The notes: generated from the sequence alone by a model not told the origin. Counted from the stretch's first letter, positions 6,973-14,945 are shown. The stretch is DNA of 16,191 nucleotides from Clostridiales bacterium UBA3259 (GCA_002362625.1 DEUP01000035.1:1-16191), one strand, 5' to 3'. Program-made: numbers and translations.

Positions 6973-7827
6973 TTACGCGGCGATGTACTTGTCGATGATG
7001 GCCTGAACAGTGCCGTCAGCAGTCAGTTCAGCCAGAGCCTGGTTCACAGCGTCCAGCAGGGCGGTGTTGTCCTTGTTGATGCCGATGGCGTAGGACTCCT
7101 CCACCCACGCGCCGTCCAGCAGGGTCAGACCGGCGTTGGCGGCCACATACTCGGTAGCGGGAGCGTTGTCGATGATAACGCAGTCAACCTGACCGTTCAT
7201 CAAAGCCTGGACAGCGGAAGCGCCGTTGTCATAGGCGGTGACATGGTCGTCGCCGTAGTCGCCGGAAGCGTAGATGTAACCGGTGGTGCCTCTCTGGCAG
7301 CCGATCATATGCTCGCCCAGGTTATCCATGTTCACCTCGGAACCTTCCTTGACGATAACGGACTGAATGCCGGTGGCGTAGCTGTCGGAGAAGTTCATGA
7401 CCAGCAGACGCTCGTCAGTGACGGAAACACCGGCCATCACGATGTCGGACTTGCCCTGCTGAACAGCCAGCAGCGCGGCGTCGAAGTCCATGTCGTCCAC
7501 AACCAGCTCCAGGCCCAGCTTTTCGGCGATGGCTCCGGCGATCTCTACGTCGATGCCCTCAAAGCCGCCGTCGTCGGTGGTCATTTCATAGGGAGGGAAG
7601 GAGGCGTTGGTGGACATAATCAGCTTGCCGGCTTCCACGGTGGTCAGCGTGGCTTCGGTCTCGGCGGCGGGAGCTTCCGTCTCTGCAGCGGGAGCTTCGG
7701 TCTCGGCGGCGGGAGCAGTGGTCACTGCGGCCGCGGTGGTGGCGGTGGGCTCGGTCTTGCTGCCGCAGCCAGCGAACAGGGACAGAACCATCAGTGTGGT
7801 CAATACGATGGCGATAACCTTTTTCAT
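6973..7827 (-). CDS. Polar amino-acid ABC importer, solute-binding lipoprotein
   Basis: A 284-residue family 3 solute-binding protein. It has a lipoprotein signal peptide with lipobox LFAGC (C21 would be lipidated), then a low-complexity Thr/Ala/Glu/Pro linker (about 25-60) with three near-identical seven-residue units (ETEAPAA type). The binding domain follows from about 66, with characteristic segments STNASFPPYE, FEGIDVEIA, DFDAALLAVQQGKSDIVMAG and the hinge-region GCQRGTTG. Together with the permease and ATPase this marks an importer for a polar amino acid such as Arg, Gln, Glu or His. I use the ATG at 7827: AGGAG lies nine bases upstream, whereas it is only three bases from the ATG at 7833. 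Promoter at 7933-7905. First gene of the operon. Confidence 0.94.
   Translation of the reverse strand: MKKVIAIVLTTLMVLSLFAGCGSKTEPTATTAAAVTTAPAAETEAPAAETEAPAAETEATLTTVEAGKLIMSTNASFPPYEMTTDDGGFEGIDVEIAGAIAEKLGLELVVDDMDFDAALLAVQQGKSDIVMAGVSVTDERLLVMNFSDSYATGIQSVIVKEGSEVNMDNLGEHMIGCQRGTTGYIYASGDYGDDHVTAYDNGASAVQALMNGQVDCVIIDNAPATEYVAANAGLTLLDGAWVEESYAIGINKDNTALLDAVNQALAELTADGTVQAIIDKYIAA
7652..7714 (-). repeat. Three tandem 21-bp repeats encoding the lipoprotein linker
   Basis: Three head-to-tail 21-base units at 7652-7672, 7673-7693 and 7694-7714. The first and third are identical; the second differs at three positions. Each encodes seven residues of the Ala/Glu/Pro linker between the lipid anchor and the binding domain, so the copy number can change without breaking the frame. 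Confidence 0.85.
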
Positions 7828-7904
7828 AATCATACTCTCCTTTAAATAATGGAATATTACCTCTCGCGATCCGGGGCTTCGTGCCCTGGATTTAAGATGG
7901 TTGC

Positions 7905-7933
7905 ATTATACACCGAATATTATTCATCGTCAA
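7905..7933 (-). promoter_or_regulatory. Importer operon promoter with palindromic operator in its spacer
   Basis: On the minus strand, TTGACG (7933-7928), a 17-base spacer and TATAAT (7910-7905) form a strong sigma-A promoter. The 11-bp palindrome GAATA-T-TATTC (7915-7925 read on plus) lies inside the spacer, ideally placed for a repressor to block polymerase. The transcript leader of about 70 bases holds a hairpin (7869-7891) with a five-base loop and one mismatch. I recognise no known riboswitch class in it. Confidence 0.8.
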
Positions 7934-8061
7934 TTGGCTAATTATACAATGGTGAGGGAAAATATCCCTGCATATTTAAAAAATAACACAAAAATATACA
8001 AAATGGCATGGAATATTCAAATATGCGGATGAAATATGCAGGTTTGGATGGGAAATGGAAT

Positions 8062-8093
8062 GAATAATATACACAGGAAAATGAATATTATTC
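8062..8093. promoter_or_regulatory. Upstream copies of the GAATA-W-TATTC palindrome
   Basis: An exact copy of the promoter-spacer palindrome lies at 8083-8093, and a 9-of-11 match (GAATAATATAC) at 8062-8072, 21 bases away. A shorter GAATATTC lies at 8011-8018. The exact copies are 168 bases apart. The TGAAT..ATTC flavour recalls ArgR/AhrC boxes, but the half-site spacing is one base shorter than that consensus, so the regulator is not identified. Confidence 0.45.
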
Positions 8094-8109
8094 TTTGCCC
8101 GGGTTCCGG

Positions 8110-8213
8110 AAAAGAGTATGAGAAATCCCCAATCCGGTTGACCAGACCAGATCGGGGATTTCTCAGAGAAAAAGAGAGGTAAGAAAATGAAAAAGGAAGT
8201 AATATCTTTTTGA
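8110..8213 (-). ncRNA. Possible small terminated RNA in the importer/clpB intergenic region
   Basis: A minus-strand promoter-like pair, TTGTTT (8249-8244) and TATAAT (8226-8221) with a 17-base spacer, precedes a long hairpin. The hairpin has an 11-bp perfect stem, GAGAAATCCCC (8120-8130) with GGGGATTTCTC (8154-8164), with further internal pairing, followed by ATACTCTTTTCC on the minus strand. Together these would give a transcript of about 100 bases. No supported reading frame lies between. It could be a small RNA or an attenuated upstream leader of the importer operon. The hairpin is certain; the transcript is inference. Confidence 0.3.
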
Positions 8214-8350
8214 TAGCTTTATTATATCCCATGTGCTGTTAAAAAACAAGAGGTAAATTGTTAAATGAGTATTAAGACGGTAGAAAAAATGAGCCGTATT
8301 TTGGCAAAAATCACAAATGTGAATTTTTTGTGCTATTTTGGATGGGGGCC

Positions 8351-8378
8351 TTGACTTTTTGGAAAAATGGAGTATAGT
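8351..8378 (+). promoter_or_regulatory. Sigma-A promoter of clpB
   Basis: TTGACT (8351-8356), a 16-base spacer and TATAGT (8373-8378) lie immediately before the CIRCE element. Transcription should begin near 8385, giving a leader of about 120 bases that includes CIRCE and a long hairpin. Confidence 0.8.
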
Positions 8379-8391
8379 GAAAACAAATGAA

Positions 8392-8418
8392 TTAGCACTC
8401 TAACTGCGAGAGTGCTAA
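8392..8418 (+). promoter_or_regulatory. CIRCE operator (HrcA binding site)
   Basis: TTAGCACTC (8392-8400), nine bases, then GAGTGCTAA (8410-8418): a perfect match to the CIRCE inverted repeat TTAGCACTC-N9-GAGTGCTAA. It sits at the start of the transcribed region of clpB. HrcA represses from this site, and repression is lifted when heat or misfolded protein draws GroEL away from HrcA. HrcA itself is not in the window. Confidence 0.97.
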
Positions 8419-8422
8419 AACC

Positions 8423-8484
8423 GGAAGCGCTGATTCAATTGACAAGATCCGCGTTCAGCCGCAGGCGATTGATTCAGAGCTTCC
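8423..8484 (+). promoter_or_regulatory. Long hairpin in the clpB 5' UTR
   Basis: Two 17-base arms, 8423-8439 and 8468-8484, pair at 15 of 17 positions around a 28-base loop. The 3' end of the second arm (CTTCC, 8480-8484) can instead pair with GGAAG (8493-8497), which is the clpB ribosome binding site. The two foldings exclude each other, so the leader could act as a translational switch on top of HrcA control. The complementarity is seen; the function is inference. Confidence 0.5.
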
Positions 8485-8506
8485 AGAAGAAAGGAAGGAT
8501 AGCTTT

Positions 8507-11098
8507 ATGAATTTTAACAGCTATACGCAAAAGTCTCTGGAAGCTGTCCAGAGCGCGCAGAATTTGGCGCAGAGCAACAGCCATCAGCAATTGGAGCAGG
8601 TGCATCTGCTGCTGGCCCTTTTACAGCAGGAGGGCGGCCTGATCCCGCAGCTTCTGCGGAAAATGGATGTGACAGTGGAAAGCCTGGAGGCCGCCGCCAA
8701 CGCGGAACTTCGGAAGATCCCCGGGGTGAAGACCAGCCGGGAGGCGGACAAATTCTATATTTCCGCCGATGTGGATGCCGCCTTTACCGCCGCCGAGGAA
8801 CAGGCCAAGGTGATGAAGGACGAATTCGTCTCCGTGGAGCATCTGTTCCTGGGCCTTCTGGAAACCGCCCGGGGCGGCGTGAAGGAGATATTCTCCACTT
8901 ACCGCATTACCAAAGAGGGGGTTCTGAAAGCTCTGCAATCCGTCCGCGGCAACCAGCGTGTCACCTCTGACAGCCCGGAGGGTACCTATGACGCTCTGGA
9001 AAAGTATGGCACGGATCTGGTGAAGCGGGCCAGAGAGCAGAAGATGGACCCGGTTATCGGACGGGACGAGGAGATCCGGAATGTGATCCGGATTCTCTCC
9101 CGGAAAACCAAGAATAACCCTGTGCTCATTGGCGAGCCTGGCGTAGGTAAAACCGCCATTGCCGAGGGACTGGCCCAGCGGATTGTGAAAAAGGACGTGC
9201 CTAAGTCCCTCCAGGACAAGACCATTTTCTCCCTGGACATGGGCGCCCTGATTGCCGGCGCCAAGTACCGGGGCGAGTTTGAGGAGCGGCTGAAGGCCGT
9301 GCTGAACGAGGTCAAGGAGTCCGAGGGTCAGATCATCCTGTTCATCGACGAGCTGCACACCATTGTGGGCGCGGGCAAGACCGAGGGCAGCATGGACGCG
9401 GGCAACCTGTTAAAGCCTATGCTGGCCCGGGGTGAGCTGCACTGCATCGGCGCCACCACCCTGGACGAATACCGGCAGTATATTGAAAAGGACGCCGCCC
9501 TGGAGCGCCGGTTCCAGCCGGTACAGGTGGATGAGCCCACAGTGGAGGATACCATTGCCATCCTTCGTGGACTGAAGGAGCGGTACGAGGTGTTCCACGG
9601 CGTCAAAATTGCGGACTCCGCCATCATTGCCGCCGCCACCCTGTCCCACAGGTATATCACCGACCGGTTCCTGCCGGACAAGGCCATCGATCTGGTGGAC
9701 GAGGCCTGCGCCCAGATCCGGACGGAGATGGACTCCATGCCCACAGAGCTGGACGCTGTGTCCCGGAAGATCATCCAGATGGAGATTGAGGAGGCGGCGC
9801 TGAAAAAGGAAGAGGACGAGCTGTCCAAGGGCCGTCTTACCCAGCTGCAAAAGGAGCTGGCGGAGGAACGGGACAGGTTCAACGCCATGAAAGCCCAGTG
9901 GGAGAACGAGAAAAACGCCATCGGTCGGGTGCAGCAGCTGCGGGAACAGATCGAGGACCTGAATCGGCAGGTGGAGGCCGCCGAGCGAAACTACGATTTG
10001 GAGAAGGCCGCCGAGCTGAAATATGGCCGTCTCCCCGAGGCCAAGCGGCAGCTGGAGGAAGAGGAGCGCCGTGCCCAGAGCGCCAGGGAGAGCAACATTC
10101 TCCGTGACCGGGTGACCGACGAGGAGATTGCCAGGATTGTGGAGCGGTGGACCGGAATCCCCGTGTCCCGGCTGGTCCAGGGAGAGCGGGAGAAGCTGCT
10201 GCATCTGGACGAGACGCTGCACAAACGGGTCATCGGTCAGGATGAGGCTGTGACCGCTGTCACCGAGGCTATCCAGAGAAGCCGTGCCGGCATCCAGGAT
10301 CCCGGACGGCCCATCGGTTCCTTCCTGTTCCTGGGACCCACGGGTGTAGGTAAGACGGAACTGGCAAAGACCCTGGCTCAGGCCCTGTTCGACGATGAAA
10401 ACAACCTGGTGCGGATCGATATGTCCGAGTATATGGAGAAGTTCTCCGTCTCCCGTCTCATCGGAGCGCCTCCGGGATATGTGGGCTACGAGGAAGGCGG
10501 TCAGCTGACGGAGGCCGTCCGCCGGAAGCCCTACTCTGTGGTCCTCTTTGACGAGGTGGAGAAGGCTCACCCGGATGTGTTTAACGTTCTGCTTCAGGTT
10601 TTGGACGATGGAAGAATCACCGACTCCCAGGGCCGTACCGTGGACTTTAAGAATACGGTGCTGATTCTCACCTCCAACCTGGGGTCTGAATACCTGCTGG
10701 GCGGCATCAACGAGGACGGCACCATCCAGGAAAGCGCCAGGGCACAGGTGGAGGCGCTGCTGCGCCGCTCCTTCCGTCCTGAGTTCCTGAACCGTCTGGA
10801 TGAAATTGTATTCTACAAGCCTCTGACAAAAGAGAATATCACCAAGATCATTGACCTGCAGATTGAGAAGCTCAACACCCGGCTTCAGGAGCAGCAGATT
10901 ACCTGTGTGCTCACGGACGGGGCCAAGAGCGCCATCATTGAGGCCGCCTACGATCCCCAGTACGGCGCCCGGCCTCTGCGCCGGTATGTCCAGCATACCG
11001 TGGAGACCATGCTCTCCAAGCGGCTGCTGCGGGGTGACATTGCTCCCGGTCAGACGGTGACGGTGGATGCGGTAAACGGAGAGTTGGTCATGGGCTGA
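8507..11098 (+). CDS. clpB: ClpB disaggregase (Hsp100 AAA+ chaperone)
   Basis: An 863-residue protein, essentially the length of E. coli ClpB. Domains in order: Clp N-terminal repeats (1-145), first AAA+ module with Walker A GEPGVGKT (209-216) and Walker B ILFIDE (277-282), a long coiled-coil middle domain (about 410-530, rich in Glu/Lys/Arg/Gln heptads) that distinguishes ClpB from ClpA/ClpC, second AAA+ module with Walker A GPTGVGKT (610-617), pore loop GYVGYEEGG and Walker B VVLFDE (678-683), and the C-terminal domain. No ClpP-docking loop of the IGF/LGF type is evident, fitting a disaggregase that works with DnaK rather than a protease partner. The ATG has AGGAAGG eight bases upstream. 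Expression is under CIRCE/HrcA control. It is monocistronic, with a hairpin terminator about 40 bases downstream. Confidence 0.98.
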   Translation: MNFNSYTQKSLEAVQSAQNLAQSNSHQQLEQVHLLLALLQQEGGLIPQLLRKMDVTVESLEAAANAELRKIPGVKTSREADKFYISADVDAAFTAAEEQAKVMKDEFVSVEHLFLGLLETARGGVKEIFSTYRITKEGVLKALQSVRGNQRVTSDSPEGTYDALEKYGTDLVKRAREQKMDPVIGRDEEIRNVIRILSRKTKNNPVLIGEPGVGKTAIAEGLAQRIVKKDVPKSLQDKTIFSLDMGALIAGAKYRGEFEERLKAVLNEVKESEGQIILFIDELHTIVGAGKTEGSMDAGNLLKPMLARGELHCIGATTLDEYRQYIEKDAALERRFQPVQVDEPTVEDTIAILRGLKERYEVFHGVKIADSAIIAAATLSHRYITDRFLPDKAIDLVDEACAQIRTEMDSMPTELDAVSRKIIQMEIEEAALKKEEDELSKGRLTQLQKELAEERDRFNAMKAQWENEKNAIGRVQQLREQIEDLNRQVEAAERNYDLEKAAELKYGRLPEAKRQLEEEERRAQSARESNILRDRVTDEEIARIVERWTGIPVSRLVQGEREKLLHLDETLHKRVIGQDEAVTAVTEAIQRSRAGIQDPGRPIGSFLFLGPTGVGKTELAKTLAQALFDDENNLVRIDMSEYMEKFSVSRLIGAPPGYVGYEEGGQLTEAVRRKPYSVVLFDEVEKAHPDVFNVLLQVLDDGRITDSQGRTVDFKNTVLILTSNLGSEYLLGGINEDGTIQESARAQVEALLRRSFRPEFLNRLDEIVFYKPLTKENITKIIDLQIEKLNTRLQEQQITCVLTDGAKSAIIEAAYDPQYGARPLRRYVQHTVETMLSKRLLRGDIAPGQTVTVDAVNGELVMG

Positions 11099-11137
11099 CG
11101 CCTTGGGCCGACTCTGAAAATAGAAGTTTTTAACCCG

Positions 11138-11165
11138 GAAGGGCGTCCGATTTTGGGCGCCCTTC
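11138..11165 (+). terminator. Terminator of clpB
   Basis: An 11-bp stem (11138-11148 with 11155-11165, including one G-T pair) with loop GATTTT is followed by ACAAATTTTA. The T-run is imperfect, so termination may be partial, but the next gene has its own promoter 30 bases on. Confidence 0.65.
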
Positions 11166-11194
11166 ACAAATTTTATGAATCATTTTGCGGCATA

Positions 11195-11223
11195 TTGACT
11201 ATGAAAAAACCTGGTGCTATACT
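11195..11223 (+). promoter_or_regulatory. Extended -10 promoter of the MATE gene
   Basis: TTGACT (11195-11200), a 17-base spacer and TATACT (11218-11223), with TGC directly before the -10 as an extended element. Its position shows that translation must begin downstream, at 11254, and not at the in-frame ATG at 11185. Confidence 0.82.
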
Positions 11224-11253
11224 TCTACCCAGAATGATGAGCGAGGTTTGGGT

Positions 11254-12600
11254 ATGGTACAGGAAGGGTTGTTTTCCAATAAAAGGCTGGTGCGGCTGAT
11301 TATTCCCCTGATTATCGAGCAGGGGCTGACGATTCTGGTTGGCATGTGTGACGGCGTGATGGTGTCCTCCGTTGGGGAGTCGGCCATCTCCGGCGTGTCT
11401 CTGGTGGATATGATCAATGCCGTGATCCTGGTACTATGCGCCGCGCTGGCCACCGGCGGCGCGGTGGTCACCAGTCAGCATTTGGGCGCGAGGCAGATGG
11501 AAAAGGCCCGGCAAAGCGCCGGACAGCTGGTGCTGATGGCGGGCGGTCTGGGCGTCATTGCCATGGCGCTGTGCCTGGTGTTTGCCCGGGGACTGATGGG
11601 GCTGTTCTTCGGCTCCATCGACGAGGACGTCATGGAGGCGGGACTGATTTATCTGCGGATTACCGCCCTGTCCTTTCCTTTTATTGCTCTGTATAACGCG
11701 GGCGCGGCCATTTTCCGCAGTGTGGGCAACAGCAGGATATCCATGCAGGTCAGTCTCCTGATGAACGCTATCAATGTATTCGGCAATGCCCTGTGCATCT
11801 TCGTTTTGAAAATGGGCGTGGCCGGCGTAGCGGTGCCTACCCTGGTATCCAGAATGGTGGCGGCAATTGTGATCCTGAAGCTGGCGGCCCGCCCAAAGCA
11901 GGAGGTTTGCCTGCAAAAGCAGAATCTGACCCATGTGGAGAAGAAAATGATGCGCAGCATTCTCCGGATTGGCGTGCCCTCCGCCTGCGAAAACAGCATT
12001 TTCCAGCTGGGACGGCTGGTAGTGGTGAGCATGATCGCCCTGTTCGGAACTACCCAGACCTCCGCCAACGCGGTGGCCAACACCCTGGACAGCGTGGGCT
12101 GCATTGTAGGAAACGCCATGGGGCTTGCCATGGTGACGGTGATCGGCCAGTGCGTGGGGGCGCAGGACATGGCCCAGGTCAAGTACTATGTAAAAAAGCT
12201 CATGGGCTGGACATATCTGCTTCAGGGATTGAGCAACGTGCTGATTCTGGTGTTCCTGGATACCCTGATTGGCCTCTACCGCTCTCTGACCCCGGAGACG
12301 GTGGCTCTGGCAAGAACCCTGGTTTCGATTCATGTCACCGCGGCGATTTTCCTGTGGCCTGCCTCCTTTGTGCTTCCCAACGCGCTGCGGGCGGCAAACG
12401 ACGTGAGGTTTACCTTGTATGTGGGTGTCGGCTCCATGTTGGCGTTCCGGGTGGTTGGCTCCTGGATCCTCTGCGTTCACCTGGGGATGGGCGCTGTTGG
12501 CGTTTGGATTGCCATGCTGGTGGACTGGGTGTGCCGGGTCTCCTTCTTTTTGATCCGGATGCTCTCGGGAAAGTGGCAGACGAAATATATTGCGGAATAA
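11254..12600 (+). CDS. MATE-family multidrug/cation antiporter
   Basis: A 448-residue membrane protein with about 12 hydrophobic segments in two related halves, as in the MATE exporters (NorM/DinF/VmrA type). Visible family features include the N-terminal LIIPLIIEQGLTILVGMCDGVMVSSVG-like first-helix region (split here by helix and loop), the helix 2/3 region SGVSLVDMIN, and the mid-protein loop IGVPSACENSIFQLGRL that starts the second half. MATE proteins export cationic compounds or metabolites using Na+ or H+ gradients, and the substrate here is unknown. The ATG at 11254 has GAGG seven bases upstream and lies about 24 bases after the predicted transcription start. The gene is monocistronic, with a strong terminator at its end. 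It is divergent in function from neighbouring clpB, with no sign of shared regulation. Confidence 0.93.
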   Translation: MVQEGLFSNKRLVRLIIPLIIEQGLTILVGMCDGVMVSSVGESAISGVSLVDMINAVILVLCAALATGGAVVTSQHLGARQMEKARQSAGQLVLMAGGLGVIAMALCLVFARGLMGLFFGSIDEDVMEAGLIYLRITALSFPFIALYNAGAAIFRSVGNSRISMQVSLLMNAINVFGNALCIFVLKMGVAGVAVPTLVSRMVAAIVILKLAARPKQEVCLQKQNLTHVEKKMMRSILRIGVPSACENSIFQLGRLVVVSMIALFGTTQTSANAVANTLDSVGCIVGNAMGLAMVTVIGQCVGAQDMAQVKYYVKKLMGWTYLLQGLSNVLILVFLDTLIGLYRSLTPETVALARTLVSIHVTAAIFLWPASFVLPNALRAANDVRFTLYVGVGSMLAFRVVGSWILCVHLGMGAVGVWIAMLVDWVCRVSFFLIRMLSGKWQTKYIAE

Positions 12601-12614
12601 GTTCAGCATGATTG

Positions 12615-12642
12615 AAGCGGGGAACCGGCTGGTTCCCCGCTT
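12615..12642. terminator. Terminator shared by convergent MATE and RluA genes
   Basis: A perfect 12-bp stem, AAGCGGGGAACC (12615-12626) with GGTTCCCCGCTT (12631-12642), and loop GGCT is followed on the plus strand by ATGTTTTTG. The right arm runs into the stop codon of the RluA gene (12643-12641), so the minus-strand message ends its coding region inside the hairpin. Confidence 0.82.
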
Positions 12643-13231
12643 ATGTTTTTGCCCAATCGGGCAGACTTTCATAGGTGTGAACCTTTCCCTGAAAGGGAAA
12701 GGTCAGGCAGCAGGAATAAAGATAAGGGGCAGGTGCATCGTCTTTTGCCCCGTATTTGTGATCTCCCACCAGAGGAAAGCCCCGGGAGGCAAACTGCACC
12801 CGGATCTGATGGCTCCTTCCGGTGTGGAGCCGGATTCTGACAAGGCTTACTTCCCCTTCCGTAAGACGGGTGAATTCCAACCGGGCCTTTTTTACCCCCC
12901 GGCGCATCCGCTTTACCACAAAGACCTTGTTTTTGACACTGTCCTTCCAGAGAAGATCTTCCCAGTCGCCCGATTCCGGAGGCGTGCCGTGTACCATGGC
13001 CACGTATTCCTTCACCATGGCCCCTTCCTGAATGGCCTTGCTCAGCTGGGCGGCGGCCTGCTTTGTCCGGGCGAAGACCATGAGGCCGCCCACATTCTGA
13101 TCCAGCCGATGGACGGGAAGCCACTGTCCGCCAAGAGCCTGGGTTAAGGCGGCGGGAACCTCCAGCTGAGAGTCAAGGCCCACAGGCTTGACGCACACCG
13201 CTATGCTCTGGTCAAAAAAGCGTATTTCCAT
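12641..13231 (-). CDS. RluA-family pseudouridine synthase, short form
   Basis: A 196-residue enzyme of the RluA family, which converts uridine to pseudouridine in rRNA or tRNA. The catalytic motif HRLDQ is at 41-45 (Asp44 is the nucleophile), followed by NVGGLMVFA where the better-known members have ETSGLLLFA. The second conserved block, LHTGRSHQIRVQ, is at 135-146. There is no N-terminal S4 RNA-binding domain, and the protein starts almost directly with the catalytic fold, making it shorter than RluC or RluD. The target uridine is unknown. AAGGA lies seven bases before the ATG, and the gene begins 15 bases after the cardiolipin synthase stop, so the two are almost certainly co-transcribed. 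Confidence 0.92.
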   Translation of the reverse strand: MEIRFFDQSIAVCVKPVGLDSQLEVPAALTQALGGQWLPVHRLDQNVGGLMVFARTKQAAAQLSKAIQEGAMVKEYVAMVHGTPPESGDWEDLLWKDSVKNKVFVVKRMRRGVKKARLEFTRLTEGEVSLVRIRLHTGRSHQIRVQFASRGFPLVGDHKYGAKDDAPAPYLYSCCLTFPFQGKVHTYESLPDWAKT

Positions 13232-13246
13232 TGGAATGTCCTTTCT

Positions 13247-14782
13247 TTACAGAAGGGGAGAGAAAAGCCGCAGAATACACTGCCACAGACGGAGCATGGC
13301 GCCCCGTCCGGTGCGGTACCGCTCCGTCACTTCCTCGCATTGGGGGAACAGGGTTTCAAAGTCCGCCGCCACCTGGCCCACGGCGTCACAATCCGTGAAG
13401 AGTACGTTGTTTTCAAAATGGTGGTACAGACTCCGGTAGTCCAGGTTGGAGGTGCCCACGGAGGCAATGCTCCCGTCACAGATACACACCTTGGCGTGGC
13501 AGAAGCCGGGAGTATACTCAAAAATCCGCACGCCCTGCTGGCTTAGGCCGCCATAGTAGGAGCGGGTGATGGCAAACACGGTTTTTTTATCCGGGATGCC
13601 GGGGGTGATGATCCGAACGTCAACCCCACGTTTGGCGGCAAGACGCAGTGCCCGGTCCATTTCATCGGTGATAATCAGATAGGGCGTCATGAAATAGAGG
13701 GTCTGGTTGGCCTGGTTGATCAGGTTCAGGTATACGTTTTCCGCCGTCCGTTCCTCGGACAGGGGATTGTCCGTATAGGGCTGCACATAGCCGGGGACAG
13801 GAACACGATGGGTGATGTTCAAAAGGGCAGAGAAATCCTCCTTGCTCCGGCTCTGGACGCTCCAGATTTCACCGAAGGCCGCTGTCAGACTGCGCACAGC
13901 CTCGCCCTCCAGCCGCAGACCCGTATCCTTCCATTTCCCCAGCCGCCGGGTTCTGCCGAAGTAGTCGTCGGACAGGTTGTAGCCGCCGGTATAGCCCACC
14001 TTGCCGTCAATGACGGTGATCTTCCGGTGATCCCGATGGTTCATGAACAGGTTCAGGAAGGGAAGGGCAGGGTTAAAGGCATAGCAGAGGATGCCCTCCT
14101 GGTTCATCCGCTGGGCAAAGCGCATATTCACATAGCCCATGCTGCCGATATCGTCGTATAACAGCCGCACATCCACCCCGGAACGGGCCTTGCGGATGAG
14201 AATATCCTCTATCTCCCAGAAGGAGGAGCCGTCCTCCACAATAAAATATTCCATGAAGATGAAGCGCTCCGCCCGCTCCAGATCCCGCTTCATGTCCTCA
14301 AAGGCGTCCACCGCTTCCGGATAATAGGTGACACGGGTATTTTCATACACCGGCCAGTTCTGACAGTTTTCCAGATAGGTAAACTGCCGGGCCGCGGACA
14401 GGCTTGTTTCCTCCACACGGGAGATAACCTGGGGATTCTTGGGAAGGAACTTCTGCATTTCCTTCCGGGCGGCGGCCATCCGCTTCCCAACGCCCGGATC
14501 GCTGAGGATATCAAAGAGCAGATACATGCTCAGACCCATGACGGGAAATACCAGGAGAATCATAATCCAGGACACCTTCATGGCGGTATTGGTGTGCTTG
14601 CTGTACAGCCTCAGGACAGCGGCAATGCTCAATATGGAGGTGAACAGGGAGATCCAGGCGGAGTACTCGTTCAGCTTTACCGCCAACAGGAGGAGCCAGG
14701 AAACCTGAAAGAGTACGGACAGGGCTACGAATACCACCCGTATGATGCTGTTTCCGGAGTGCTTGTGTTCCTGCTTGCTCAT
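13247..14782 (-). CDS. cls: Cardiolipin synthase (phospholipase D superfamily)
   Basis: A 511-residue membrane enzyme. Two N-terminal transmembrane segments lie at about 13-35 and 42-60, with a third hydrophobic stretch at 70-91, followed by two phospholipase D half-domains. Both HKD motifs are intact: H252-X-K254-X4-D259 (in HRKITVID) and H429-X-K431-X4-D436 (in HAKVCICD), each with the downstream Gly-Gly or Gly-Thr-Ser-Asn context. The enzyme joins two phosphatidylglycerol molecules to form cardiolipin plus glycerol at the cytoplasmic membrane. Length and order fit bacterial ClsA-type enzymes. AAGGAGG lies ten bases before the ATG. It is the first gene of a two-gene operon with the pseudouridine synthase; the pairing is not functionally obvious. 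Confidence 0.95.
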   Translation of the reverse strand: MSKQEHKHSGNSIIRVVFVALSVLFQVSWLLLLAVKLNEYSAWISLFTSILSIAAVLRLYSKHTNTAMKVSWIMILLVFPVMGLSMYLLFDILSDPGVGKRMAAARKEMQKFLPKNPQVISRVEETSLSAARQFTYLENCQNWPVYENTRVTYYPEAVDAFEDMKRDLERAERFIFMEYFIVEDGSSFWEIEDILIRKARSGVDVRLLYDDIGSMGYVNMRFAQRMNQEGILCYAFNPALPFLNLFMNHRDHRKITVIDGKVGYTGGYNLSDDYFGRTRRLGKWKDTGLRLEGEAVRSLTAAFGEIWSVQSRSKEDFSALLNITHRVPVPGYVQPYTDNPLSEERTAENVYLNLINQANQTLYFMTPYLIITDEMDRALRLAAKRGVDVRIITPGIPDKKTVFAITRSYYGGLSQQGVRIFEYTPGFCHAKVCICDGSIASVGTSNLDYRSLYHHFENNVLFTDCDAVGQVAADFETLFPQCEEVTERYRTGRGAMLRLWQCILRLFSPLL

Positions 14783-14816
14783 AACGCGGAGTCCTCCTTG
14801 AAAGAAATATTAAATT

Positions 14817-14845
14817 ATTATACAGGATGATGAGAAATTTGTCCA
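14817..14845 (-). promoter_or_regulatory. Promoter of the cls-rluA-type operon
   Basis: On the minus strand, TGGACA (14845-14840), a 17-base spacer and a consensus TATAAT (14822-14817) lie 35 bases before the cardiolipin synthase ATG. Confidence 0.8.
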
Positions 14846-14847
14846 GA

Positions 14848-14945
14848 GCGTTTACGGAAAAAGGGACTTCTTCCGAATGGGACGAAGATATGATCCGGCA
14901 GCTCGTACATACGGTAAAGGTGATTTCAGCCGCCCATATAGTGCC
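14848..14945 (+). pseudogene. Possible C-terminal remnant of a large serine recombinase
   Basis: One plus-strand frame reads RAFTEKGTSSEWDEDMIRQ and continues as LVHTVKVISAAHIV. The WDE..IRQLV.TVKV.SA..I pattern resembles the region near the C-terminus of large serine recombinases carried by clostridial mobile elements. About 30 residues are recognisable; the rest of the gene is absent on both sides, and the similarity stops near 14945. There is no ribosome binding site for the ATG at 14827, and the frame overlaps the cls promoter. The match is from memory of the family pattern, so I treat this as a tentative relic. Confidence 0.35.

Noticed and set aside
7607..7849. Plus-strand frame with SAAGAS-type repeats
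   Set aside because: The repeats are the reverse strand of the lipoprotein linker units, not an independent gene.
8017..8232. Minus-strand 71-codon frame in the importer/clpB gap
   Set aside because: No ribosome binding site, it runs through the strong hairpin at 8120-8164, and the composition is that of an AT-rich intergenic region.
9410..11167. Long minus-strand frame (585 codons) opposite clpB
   Set aside because: Antisense shadow of a highly conserved, codon-biased gene; the product has no recognisable features.
11434..12672. Long minus-strand frame (412 codons) opposite the MATE gene
   Set aside because: Antisense shadow rich in His/Gln/Gly, typical of reverse-complemented hydrophobic codons; no ribosome binding site.
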